From Coprococcus sp. (GTDB lineage Bacteria > Bacillota > Clostridia > Lachnospirales > Lachnospiraceae), in NCBI GenBank assembly GCA_022793995.1, contig JAAWDY010000014.1, positions 1 to 64,000 of the forward strand: a DNA stretch of 64,000 nucleotides, given 5' to 3'. Both the position numbers and the translations under genes were made by a program. The notes under the pieces are model-generated. The model did no database searches and was not told the DNA's origin. It was given only the letters and a program-made list of their open reading frames with translations. This document shows positions 56,400-64,000 of this stretch, one piece after another. The number at the start of each line of letters is the position of its first letter. The first letter of the stretch is position 1.

Positions 56400-57335
56400 A
56401 TGAAACAGGAATGGAACTATTTGTCAAGGGATGGCGTGACGCAGATCCATGCTATTGAGTGGAGGCCGGCCGGCAAGGTGAAGGCAGTTCTGCAGATTTC
56501 CCATGGAATGGTGGAGTATATCGATAGATATGATGAGTTTGCGCGCTTTCTGTGCAAGGCAGGATTCGCGGTGGTGGGGAACGACCATCTGGGCCATGGG
56601 GCATCTGTAAGGGGAGATGAATATCTGGGGTATTTCCATGAGACGATGGGGAATGAATATGTGATCGGGGATATTCATAAGCTCAGGGAGATCATGCAGA
56701 AGAAATATCCGGAAACGCCGTATTTTATGCTTGGACACAGTATGGGTTCTTTTTTGATACGCCAGTATATGGAGTTATACGGAAAAGGACTTTCCGGTGT
56801 GATCGTGATGGGGACAGGCTCGCATCCGGCAGCAGAACTTGCGGCAGGAAGAATGCTCTGCCGGATCATAGCGGCATTTAGGGGATGGTCTTACCGGAGC
56901 AAGTTCATTGACAACATGGCGTTTTCCTCTTATAACAAACGGTTTGAGCCGGCGCGTACGGATAAGGACTGGCTGACAAAGGACGAGAAGATCGTGGACG
57001 CGTACCGGGCGCATCCCTGGTGTACGTTCCGTTTCACGATCAATGCCTACTATCATATGTTCCGCGGAATCCAGTTCTTGCAGGACAAGAAGAATATTGT
57101 CAGGATCCCGAAAGAACTGCCGCTTTTTCTGGTCGCGGGCGCGGATGATCCGGTAGGCAATTTCGGAAAAAGTGTGAAGTATGTCTATGAGACATACCAA
57201 AAAGCGGGAATCCGTGACGTGCAGATCAAACTCTACGAAAATGACCGTCATGAGATCCTCAACGAAACGGACCGGGAAGATGTGTACGAGGATCTATTGG
57301 TGTGGATGAGAAGTAAGATGGCAGAGAGCAAATAA
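56400..57335 (+). CDS. Alpha/beta hydrolase, monoacylglycerol-lipase type
   Basis: A 311-residue serine hydrolase of the Hydrolase_4 group: oxyanion region ISHGMVEYIDRYDEFA, NDHLGHG, nucleophile GHSMGSFL (about 118-125), acid VAGADDPVGNFG (about 247), and His in NDRHEILNE (about 284). Likely a lysophospholipase or monoglyceride lipase in the cytoplasm; no signal peptide. AAGGAGG lies 7 bases before the ATG. Possibly co-transcribed with the preceding AlbA-type gene. Confidence 0.9.
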   Translation: MKQEWNYLSRDGVTQIHAIEWRPAGKVKAVLQISHGMVEYIDRYDEFARFLCKAGFAVVGNDHLGHGASVRGDEYLGYFHETMGNEYVIGDIHKLREIMQKKYPETPYFMLGHSMGSFLIRQYMELYGKGLSGVIVMGTGSHPAAELAAGRMLCRIIAAFRGWSYRSKFIDNMAFSSYNKRFEPARTDKDWLTKDEKIVDAYRAHPWCTFRFTINAYYHMFRGIQFLQDKKNIVRIPKELPLFLVAGADDPVGNFGKSVKYVYETYQKAGIRDVQIKLYENDRHEILNETDREDVYEDLLVWMRSKMAESK

Positions 57336-57379
57336 GAAAAGGCTAAATATGAAAACTTTGTGAAATCAGGAAAAAACAC

Positions 57380-57407
57380 TTGACTTTATTTATGTTTAGA
57401 GTAAAAT
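57380..57407 (+). promoter_or_regulatory. Promoter of the MarR/ABC operon
   Basis: TTGACT (57380-57385), 16 bp, TAAAAT (57402-57407). The direct-repeat array begins ~11 bp downstream, at the expected transcription start. Confidence 0.65.
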
Positions 57408-57417
57408 ATGTTCTGCA

Positions 57418-57457
57418 CCGAACAATTTATGACCGAACAGTTTGACACAGAACAATT
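57418..57457 (+). promoter_or_regulatory. Three direct repeats CCGAACARTT with 15-bp period
   Basis: CCGAACAATT (57418), CCGAACAGTT (57433) and CAGAACAATT (57448) are spaced exactly 15 bp apart; a weaker fourth (GCAAACAGAT, 57463) is in phase. The array lies between the promoter and the MarR start, as expected for an autoregulatory operator, although MarR operators are usually palindromic. Confidence 0.6.
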
Positions 57458-57490
57458 CGGGAGCAAACAGATTCCCCGACAGGGGACAGG

Positions 57491-57991
57491 ATGCAGGAGG
57501 AAAGAAGAAAGCAGATGAACAAGAAAGAATGTGAAAAAGGGATAGGCTTTTCAATCCACAGGCTGGACCACGGATTCAAGAAAAGGTTGTCTGCCGGTGT
57601 AGAGAAGGCTGGGCTTGATGAGATCACGCTGATGCACGGCTGGATCATCCGGTATCTCTATGAGAGACGCGGGAGCGATGTGTTTCAGAGAGATATTGAG
57701 AAGAACTTTTCCATCGGACGGTCGACGGTCACGGGGATCATTCAGCTTATGGAGAAAAAGGGATATCTTCGCAGAGAATCAGTCGAACAAGACGCGCGGC
57801 TGAAGAAGGTGGTTTTAACTGAGAAGGGAATTTATGCCCAGGAATCGATCGAAGGTATCATAGAGGAGCTGAACAGCCAACTCATGCGGGGGATTGGAGA
57901 AGAAGAGCTTCAGACATTCTATGAGGTGCTGCGTAAGCTGGAGGCAAATCTGTTTGAAAACTGTAGGTGTAAAAGAGAAGATCAGCGATAG
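57491..57991 (+). CDS. MarR-family regulator of an ABC exporter
   Basis: A 166-residue MarR protein with a winged helix (about 55-115: FQRDIEKNFSIGRSTVTGII, LMEKKGYLRRESVEQDARLK with the wing) between helical dimerisation parts. Start at 57491 or, less likely, the ATG at 57515; GGAGG lies between them. It is followed after 27 bp by two ABC half-exporters, an arrangement common for inducible multidrug exporters. It probably represses its operon through the 15-bp-period repeats. Confidence 0.9.
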   Translation: MQEERRKQMNKKECEKGIGFSIHRLDHGFKKRLSAGVEKAGLDEITLMHGWIIRYLYERRGSDVFQRDIEKNFSIGRSTVTGIIQLMEKKGYLRRESVEQDARLKKVVLTEKGIYAQESIEGIIEELNSQLMRGIGEEELQTFYEVLRKLEANLFENCRCKREDQR

Positions 57992-58018
57992 GTTTTATAA
58001 GGAAGGAGGAGATCGAAG

Positions 58019-59773
58019 GTGCAGATGATACGGACGATCTTGCGGGAAGTCAAGGAATTTAAGACAGTATCGATACTCACGCCGCTTTGCATGATCGGGG
58101 AAGTGCTTATGGAAATGGTGATTCCCTTCTTGATGGCATCGATCATCGATTACGGAGTTAACGCAGGAGATATCGGGCATATCTATAAAATCGGCGCCGT
58201 CATGGTAGCGGCCGCGGCCTTAGGGCTCATAGCAGGACTTCTCGGTGGAAGATTCGGCGCTAAGGCATCGACAGGTTTTGCAAGGAACTTAAGAGAGGCA
58301 ATGTTCAACAACATACAGACATTTTCATTTTCTAACATCGACAGATTCAGTACCGCAGGGCTGGTGACACGGCTTACAACGGATGTGACAAATATCCAGA
58401 ATGCGTACCAGATGGTGCTCAGGATGTTCACACGGGCTCCGGTAAGCCTGATCTGTGCGATGGCGATGGCATTTTACATCAACGCACGTCTGGCAAGCAT
58501 TTACCTGGTGGCGGTCGTGATACTGGGGGTTATTTTGTTCTATATTATGAATAAAGCGACCCGTTATTTCCAGCAGGCGTTTCCCAAGTATGACGATATG
58601 AATGCATCCGTGCAGGAGAATGTTTCCGCGATCCGCGTGGTGAAGGCTTATGTGCGGGAGGAAGAGGAGACGGGTAAGTTCCGGCGCGCCAGCGAAAATA
58701 TCTATAAGATTTTCTTGAAGGCGGAGAAGAACCTGGTTTACAACGCGCCGATCATGCAGACGACTGTGTACAGTTGTATCCTGCTAATCAGCTGGCTGGG
58801 GGCGAAGATGATTGTGGCGGACAGCCTGACGACAGGCGAGCTGATGAGTCTTCTTGCCTACTGTATGAATATTTTAATGAGCCTTATGATGCTATCCATG
58901 GTATTCGTCATGATTACGATGAGTATGGCGAGTATGAAGCGTATTTCGGAGGTGTTGAATGAAGTCAGCGATCTGAAGAATCCGGAGGAACCGATTTTTG
59001 AAGTGGCGGACGGAAGTGTCGAATTTCGCAATGTGGATTTCGCGTACAATAAGGATTCCAAGGAACCGGTATTGAAAGACGTGAGCCTACGCATCCGTGC
59101 CGGGGAGACGATCGGGATCATCGGCGGCACCGGAAGTGCGAAAACCAGCTTAGTGAACCTGATCAGCCGGCTGTACGATGTGACAGCGGGCGAAGTCTTG
59201 GTAGGCGGTCTGGACGTGCGCAAGTATGATATGGAGACTTTGCGTAACGAGGTGGCGGTCGTGCTGCAGAATAATGTGTTGTTTTCGGGCTCGATCCTGG
59301 AAAACCTGCGATGGGGCAATAAGGAAGCCACACGTGAGGAATGTGTGGAAGCCTGCCGCCAGGCGTGTGCGGATGAATTTATCCAGAAGATGCCTGATGG
59401 ATATGATACTTATATTGAACAGGGCGGAAATAACGTATCCGGCGGCCAGAAGCAGAGGCTATGTATCGCCAGGGCGCTCCTTAAGAAGCCGAAGATACTG
59501 ATACTGGACGACAGTACCAGCGCGGTGGATACGGCCACGGATGCGAAGATACGGAAAGCGTTTGCCGAGGAGATACCGGACACAACGAAGATTGTGATTG
59601 CCCAGAGGATATCCAGCGTAGAGAAGGCGGACCGGATCATCGTTATGGAAGAGGGACGAATCAATGGGTTCGGAAGCCATGAGGAGCTGCTTGCAGGAAA
59701 TGAGATCTATCGTGAGGTATATGAATCCCAGACCAAGGGCGGCGGCGATTTTGACGAAAAGGGAGGTGAATAG
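58019..59773 (+). CDS. ABC exporter half-transporter 1 (heterodimer, degenerate ATP site)
   Basis: A 584-residue membrane-ATPase fusion: six transmembrane helices (about 15-310) and an ABC domain (about 335-570). Walker A reads GGTGSAKTSL (Ala for the usual Gly before Lys), signature VSGGQKQRL, and Walker B LILDDSTSAVD with Asp in place of the catalytic Glu. These changes mark the non-hydrolysing half of a heterodimeric exporter of the BmrCD/TM287-288/LmrCD type. Start is GTG after GGAGGAG. The next gene begins 2 bp after the stop. Confidence 0.93.
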   Translation: MQMIRTILREVKEFKTVSILTPLCMIGEVLMEMVIPFLMASIIDYGVNAGDIGHIYKIGAVMVAAAALGLIAGLLGGRFGAKASTGFARNLREAMFNNIQTFSFSNIDRFSTAGLVTRLTTDVTNIQNAYQMVLRMFTRAPVSLICAMAMAFYINARLASIYLVAVVILGVILFYIMNKATRYFQQAFPKYDDMNASVQENVSAIRVVKAYVREEEETGKFRRASENIYKIFLKAEKNLVYNAPIMQTTVYSCILLISWLGAKMIVADSLTTGELMSLLAYCMNILMSLMMLSMVFVMITMSMASMKRISEVLNEVSDLKNPEEPIFEVADGSVEFRNVDFAYNKDSKEPVLKDVSLRIRAGETIGIIGGTGSAKTSLVNLISRLYDVTAGEVLVGGLDVRKYDMETLRNEVAVVLQNNVLFSGSILENLRWGNKEATREECVEACRQACADEFIQKMPDGYDTYIEQGGNNVSGGQKQRLCIARALLKKPKILILDDSTSAVDTATDAKIRKAFAEEIPDTTKIVIAQRISSVEKADRIIVMEEGRINGFGSHEELLAGNEIYREVYESQTKGGGDFDEKGGE

Positions 59774-59775
59774 AT

Positions 59776-61692
59776 ATGCCTGGACCAATGGGAATGCATG
59801 GTAGGCGCGGCATGCGCGGGGCGAAACCGAAGGTGGAGAATCCGGGTAAGTTATTCGCGCGTATCATGAAATATGTATTTCGGAGTTATAAAATACACTG
59901 CTTTTTTGTATTTGTATTTATCTGTGTAGGCGTTTTGGCAAATGTCCAGGGGACGCTCTTTACCAAGAATCTGATCGACGATTATATCACGCCGTTCTTG
60001 CTGACAGAGCATCCCGATTTCGGACCGCTCGCGCGTGCAATCGGCAGGGTCGCTGTGTTCTATGCAATCGGCGTGGCTTCCGCATATCTTCATAACCGGA
60101 TCATGATTAACGTGACGCAGGGAACATTGCGGGATCTGCGGAACGATCTGTTCGCACATATGCAGAAGCTTCCGATCAAGTATTTTGACACCCATGCGCA
60201 CGGCGATATTATGTCGATCTACACCAACGATATCGACACGCTGCGGCAGATGATAAGCCAAAGTATCCCGCAGTTCATCAACAGCGCGTTTACGGTAGTC
60301 AGTGTACTTATCAGCATGTTGATCCTAAGTATTCCGTTGACGCTGCTCACGCTTGCTATGGTGGGAGTCATGATTAAGTGCTCCGGGACCGCGGCGTCGT
60401 ACAGCGGGAAGTACTTCCGTGAACAGCAAAAGAATCTGGGAGCGCTGAACGGTTTCATCGAGGAAATGATGAACGGACAGAAGGTGGTAAAGGTTTTCTG
60501 CCGCGAGGAAGAGAGCAAGGAACATTTCCAAGAGCTGAATCAAAATTTGTTCGAGAGCGCGGATAAGGCGAATACGTTTGCAAACGTGCTGGGACCGATC
60601 AACGCCCAGCTTGGGAATATCAGCTATGTGATCTGTGCGATTGTGGGCGGCCTTCTGGCGCTGAACGGATTCGGTGGATTTACAATCGGAGGGCTTGCAA
60701 GCTTCCTGACGTTTAACAAGAGTTTCAGTATGCCGATCAACCAGATCAGCATGCAGCTTAATTCCGTAGTGATGGCGCTTGCGGGCGCGGACAGGATTTT
60801 CCGCCTGCTGGATGAAAAGCCGGAGACGGATGACGGCTATGTAACGCTGGTAAACGCGGTGGAGACAGACGGCGGTCTTACAGAGACAAAGGAGAGGACC
60901 GGACGGTGGGCGTGGAAGCATACTCACCAGGCGGACGGCAGCGTGGATTATGTGGAGGTAAAGGGCGACGTGGTGTTCAATGGAGTAGATTTTGGATATA
61001 CGGATGACAAAATGGTGCTCCATGACGTGAAGCTTTTCGCGGAGCCGGGACAGAAGATCGCGTTCGTAGGCTCCACGGGAGCCGGGAAGACCACGATCAC
61101 CAATCTGATTAACCGATTTTATGATATTCAGGACGGAAAGATTCGTTACGATGGGATCAACATTAATAAAATCAAGAAGGATGATCTGCGGCGTTCGCTG
61201 GGAATCGTGCTCCAGGATACACATCTGTTTACCGGCACAGTGAAGGAGAATATCCGTTATGGGAAGCTAAGCGCAACGGATGAGGAAGTGATCGCAGCGG
61301 CAAAGCTTGCCAATGCCGACGGCTTCATCCGCAGGCTCCCGAACGGTTACGATACCATGCTGACCGGGGACGGGGCGAACTTAAGCCAGGGGCAGAGGCA
61401 GCTCCTTGCCATCGCCAGGGCGGCCATCGCAGACCCGCCGGTGCTGATTCTGGACGAGGCGACAAGCTCGATCGATACCCGGACCGAACGGATTGTGCAG
61501 GATGGCATGGATAAGCTGATGAACGGGCGGACCACGTTCGTGATTGCCCACAGGCTGTCTACGGTCCGCAATTCCGATTGTATTATGGTACTGGAACAAG
61601 GGCGGATCATCGAACGAGGCACACACGATCAGCTGATCGAAGAAAAAGGAAAATATTATCAGCTATATACAGGAAATGCCATCAGTGCATAA
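59776..61692 (+). CDS. ABC exporter half-transporter 2 (heterodimer, canonical Walker B)
   Basis: A 638-residue half-exporter with a longer N-terminus (MHGRRGMRGAKPKVENPG), six membrane helices (about 40-340), a ~50-residue acidic insert before the ABC domain (EKPETDDGYVTLVNAVETDGG), and an ABC domain with Walker A GSTGAGKTTI (about 431), signature LSQGQRQ, Walker B LILDEATSSID (about 556). The signature change (LSQGQ) faces the degenerate site of half 1, so the pair has one weak and one active ATP site. GGGAGGTG in the end of the first gene serves as ribosome site. Confidence 0.94.
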   Translation: MPGPMGMHGRRGMRGAKPKVENPGKLFARIMKYVFRSYKIHCFFVFVFICVGVLANVQGTLFTKNLIDDYITPFLLTEHPDFGPLARAIGRVAVFYAIGVASAYLHNRIMINVTQGTLRDLRNDLFAHMQKLPIKYFDTHAHGDIMSIYTNDIDTLRQMISQSIPQFINSAFTVVSVLISMLILSIPLTLLTLAMVGVMIKCSGTAASYSGKYFREQQKNLGALNGFIEEMMNGQKVVKVFCREEESKEHFQELNQNLFESADKANTFANVLGPINAQLGNISYVICAIVGGLLALNGFGGFTIGGLASFLTFNKSFSMPINQISMQLNSVVMALAGADRIFRLLDEKPETDDGYVTLVNAVETDGGLTETKERTGRWAWKHTHQADGSVDYVEVKGDVVFNGVDFGYTDDKMVLHDVKLFAEPGQKIAFVGSTGAGKTTITNLINRFYDIQDGKIRYDGININKIKKDDLRRSLGIVLQDTHLFTGTVKENIRYGKLSATDEEVIAAAKLANADGFIRRLPNGYDTMLTGDGANLSQGQRQLLAIARAAIADPPVLILDEATSSIDTRTERIVQDGMDKLMNGRTTFVIAHRLSTVRNSDCIMVLEQGRIIERGTHDQLIEEKGKYYQLYTGNAISA

Positions 61693-61694
61693 TT

Positions 61695-61752
61695 AATTCC
61701 ACCTGTGCGGTGGGCTGCTATGAATCGCAGTTCCAACCGCACAGGTGGAATT
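61695..61752. repeat. Repeat family C, copy 3, folded as terminator hairpin
   Basis: AATTCCACCTGTGCGGT (61695-61711) pairs with ACCGCACAGGTGGAATT (61736-61752). Read on the minus strand it begins AATTCCACCTGTGCGGTTGG and then AACTGCGA, the family C core. It lies between the convergent ABC exporter and glgX genes, touches the glgX stop codon, and likely ends both transcripts. Confidence 0.75.
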
Positions 61753-63892
61753 ATTTCCCGACAAATACCATGACGCTTCTGGGGCGGACAAAGACGTGGG
61801 AGCCGGACAGCCGTTTAGGCATAGCGTCCTGGGTTTCTTCCCAAGTGTCTACAGCGATCTCCCAGCACATGGAAAACGACAGTTCGGGAAGCGTGACGTC
61901 CATCTGTTCCCAGTAAGCGTTGGAAGCAACATAGATGATCTGGGGGCCTGTGTTTTTATCCTGGCCGGCAAACATGACTCCCACATAATGGTCGTAGGAA
62001 TGGAATTCTCCCTGCCAGGGAGTGACGCCATGGAAACTGGTATCCGGGAATCCGCAGGTGCCGCCGCTGATGTTTGTGCGGAGAATACGATGCTCTTTGC
62101 GGAAACGGATCATATACTTGAAAAAGTTGAAGATGTCCCGGTTCCTGTCCAGAAGACGCCAGTCGAGCCAAGAGGTAATATTGTCCTGGCAATAAGCGTT
62201 GTTGTTGCCGAACTGGGTATTGCCGAACTCGTCCCCAGCAAGGAACATAGGGATTCCTCGGCTGCACATGAGGACGGTAAACGCATTGCGGATCATACGG
62301 CGCCGCAGCGTGACGACCAAGGGATCGTCCGTCGCACCTTCAACACCGCAGTTCCAGCTGTTGTTGTCGTTCGCACCGTCTGTGTTGTTCCAGCCGTTTT
62401 TCTCGTTATGTTTTTGATTGTAGGAAAACAGGTCGTACATCGTAAATCCGTCATGGCATGTGATAAAGTTGACGGATGCATTTTGGCGATGGCTCGCCTC
62501 GTAGATATCGCGGGAACCCGCCATACGGAAGGCGGCGGCCTGCGCCATGCCGTCGTCGCCCTTGAGGTAACGACGGATATCATCCCGATAGCGGCCGTTC
62601 CACTCCGCCCAGCGGTTCCACGACGGGAAAGAACCAACCTGGTACAGACCGTCCGCGTCCCACGCCTCGGCGATCAGTTTGACGTCCCCCAGAATGGGGT
62701 CAAAAGCAAGCGATTGGAGCAGAGGCGGCTTGTTCATGGGGGTTCCGTCCTCATTGCGCCCCAGGATGGAGGCAAGGTCGAAGCGGAATCCGTTGATATG
62801 GTAGGTGGTAACCCAGTAGCGAAGACAGCTCAGTATCATCTGATGCACGATGGGGTGGTTACAGTTCAGAGAATTGCCGCAGCCGCTAAAATTATAATAA
62901 TATCCATCCGGTGTCAGAAGATAGTAAATGTTATTGTCAAACCCCTTAAATGAGAAGAAGGGGCCGTGTTCATTTCCCTCGGCCGTATGGTTGAAGACAA
63001 CATCCAGGTAGACTTCAATACCATTCTGGTTAAAGACCTGGATTAGATTTTTCAGCTCATTTCCTTCCCGGTTATATTCCTTGCTCGCCGAATAGCTTGT
63101 ATTCGGGGCGAAAAAGCTGACCGTATTATATCCCCAGTAGTTGTATAGTTTTTCCCCGTCTACCTCACGGTAATCCTGCATCTCGTCAAACTCAAAGATT
63201 GGCATGAGTTCCACGACGTTTACGCCAAGCTCTTTCAAATAAGGAAGCTTTTCCATCAATCCGGCAAACGTACCGGGGTACAGCACATTGGAAGACTCAT
63301 GTTTCGTGAAGCCGCGCACATGAAGCTCATAGATGATGAGATCCTCCGTGGGCAGAAGAGGCGGATTCATGTCAGCCCAGTCGAAATCATCCTTTACCAC
63401 GCGGGCCTTGTAGTGCTGGCCGTAGGGGGATGTGGCGCCCCAGGTGCTTTGTCCGGTGACCGCTTTGGCATAAGGGTCGAGAAGATATTTGTTACGGTTA
63501 AATATCAAACCCTTTTGGGGATCGTAAGGTCCGTCTACCCGGTAGGCGTATTCAAATTCTTCAATGTTTAGTTTAAACACGATCATGGAATATACATTCC
63601 CAATCCGGTAGTGCTCCGGGAAAGGAAGAACGGCGTAAGGTTCATCCTCTGTCCTGTGGAATAAAAGAAGCTCGATCGAAGTTGCACCTTGGGAGTGTAC
63701 TGTAAAATTGACGCCGCCCGGGATTGCGGTCGCACCGTTGATTTCATAAAATCCGGGACGAACCTCAAAACCGTCCACGATATCCAAAGGAACAAGGTGG
63801 ATGGTGCGGGGGAGGCTCAGCTTTTCAACAAGGTCTTCTTTTTCATGTGAAGGCGTCATGCGAGGGGTCAGATCATAAGGATTGATGTTCAT
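61751..63892 (-). CDS. glgX: Glycogen debranching enzyme (isoamylase type)
   Basis: A 713-residue GH13 enzyme that removes alpha-1,6 branches from glycogen-like glucans. N-terminal CBM48 (about 25-125: GFYEINGATAIPGGVNFTVH), catalytic barrel from about 185 with IYELHVRGFTKHESS, LDVVFNHTAEGNEHGP, nucleophile Asp in FRFDLASILGRN (about 371), acid Glu in LIAEAWDADG (about 406), and third Asp in FITCHDGFTMYDL (about 475) followed by NQKHNEKNG. AGGAGG lies 8 bases before the ATG. No other glycogen genes are in the window; they may lie beyond its end. Confidence 0.95.
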   Translation of the reverse strand: MNINPYDLTPRMTPSHEKEDLVEKLSLPRTIHLVPLDIVDGFEVRPGFYEINGATAIPGGVNFTVHSQGATSIELLLFHRTEDEPYAVLPFPEHYRIGNVYSMIVFKLNIEEFEYAYRVDGPYDPQKGLIFNRNKYLLDPYAKAVTGQSTWGATSPYGQHYKARVVKDDFDWADMNPPLLPTEDLIIYELHVRGFTKHESSNVLYPGTFAGLMEKLPYLKELGVNVVELMPIFEFDEMQDYREVDGEKLYNYWGYNTVSFFAPNTSYSASKEYNREGNELKNLIQVFNQNGIEVYLDVVFNHTAEGNEHGPFFSFKGFDNNIYYLLTPDGYYYNFSGCGNSLNCNHPIVHQMILSCLRYWVTTYHINGFRFDLASILGRNEDGTPMNKPPLLQSLAFDPILGDVKLIAEAWDADGLYQVGSFPSWNRWAEWNGRYRDDIRRYLKGDDGMAQAAAFRMAGSRDIYEASHRQNASVNFITCHDGFTMYDLFSYNQKHNEKNGWNNTDGANDNNSWNCGVEGATDDPLVVTLRRRMIRNAFTVLMCSRGIPMFLAGDEFGNTQFGNNNAYCQDNITSWLDWRLLDRNRDIFNFFKYMIRFRKEHRILRTNISGGTCGFPDTSFHGVTPWQGEFHSYDHYVGVMFAGQDKNTGPQIIYVASNAYWEQMDVTLPELSFSMCWEIAVDTWEETQDAMPKRLSGSHVFVRPRSVMVFVGK

Positions 63893-64000
63893 TCAATATT
63901 CCTCCTGTGTTTTTTATGTTTTGGCGCGTTGCCCTTTTCGTTCGTGAAATCCTGATGTCGTAATATATAATACATATCGACAGAAGCCAAGGAAATGTTA

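Noticed and set aside
60325..61224. 299-codon minus-strand ORF over the second ABC exporter gene
   Set aside because: Antisense shadow of a gene with clear ABC motifs; no recognisable protein features.
61745..62953. 402-codon plus-strand ORF over the glgX gene
   Set aside because: Runs antisense to glgX, which has all GH13 catalytic motifs; the composition (Val/Ala/His-rich, no domain) is that of a shadow frame.

Overview
This window looks like chromosomal DNA of a spore-forming, anaerobic Clostridia member, most probably a Lachnospiraceae (Blautia/Dorea/Clostridium-cluster XIVa type). The grounds are the gene set and protein style: spoIIR, a SPOCS/DUF3794-LysM protein, a CotJC-like ferritin-fold protein, citrate synthase without neighbouring TCA genes, ECF transporter modules, a pyruvate:ferredoxin oxidoreductase remnant, strong GGAGG ribosome binding sites, frequent GTG starts, and NiaR, CvfB, DUF1934 and DUF3788 family proteins. 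The genus is inference. I see no rRNA, tRNA, CRISPR array, intact insertion sequence or prophage.

Layout. 0-7 kb: C-terminal piece of an AAA-ATPase/PD-(D/E)XK protein, a decayed AlbA-type ATP-binding gene, then murF, ddl, pncB and plsC on the minus strand. 7-11 kb: lipoprotein, DUF3794-LysM, ispE, GntR regulator. 11-17 kb: a CDF metal exporter under a NiCo riboswitch, divergent from an opine dehydrogenase-like gene followed by a complete ECF transporter (S, T, fused A-A'). 17-20 kb: AT-rich accessory stretch with an interrupted zinc-ribbon/MORN frame and a UTRA regulator. 20-27 kb: TetR/P-type ATPase, spoIIR, a second CDF exporter of the Mn type, acyl-ACP thioesterase, cvfB. 27-35 kb: dnaE, pfkA, and a TetR-controlled ABC exporter operon. 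35-41 kb: GrpB, DUF1934, a trigger-factor-like lipoprotein, niaR, then a scar made of por and lysR pieces and a toxin-antitoxin remnant. 41-50 kb: metG and a run of small accessory genes mixed with deletion-type pseudogenes (PIN, DUF234-like ATPase, HD domain, AAA-ATPase). 50-64 kb: tatD, rsmA, AIM24-like protein, citrate synthase, CotJC-like protein, intact AlbA-type protein, lipase-like hydrolase, a MarR-controlled heterodimeric ABC exporter, and glgX.

The least expected content lies between the genes. Two interspersed repeat families recur at many intergenic sites. Family A has units of about 66-70 bp, two hairpins per unit, at six loci and often in tandem. Family B is about 100-200 bp, with a GGATTGT/ACAATCC hairpin and a GATACCAGGGTCA-like end, at five loci. 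Both place an inner GYGC/GCRC stem between two GA dinucleotides. A third family (C, three copies) shares an ATTCC..CTG..GGTTG core. Single structured elements with long terminal inverted repeats occur at 4376-4567, 19339-19503 and 34781-34881.

A second theme is erosion by internal deletion. At least eight accessory genes survive as fragments, including a chimera that joins porC, porB and lysR pieces.

Regulation is readable in several places: a NiCo riboswitch with terminator; a shared 24-bp dyad at two promoters of the TetR/ABC operon; dyads between the TetR and P-type ATPase genes; a 15-bp-period direct-repeat array before the MarR/ABC operon; and a dyad right behind the opine dehydrogenase promoter. 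All family calls come from reading the sequence by eye; no database search was run.
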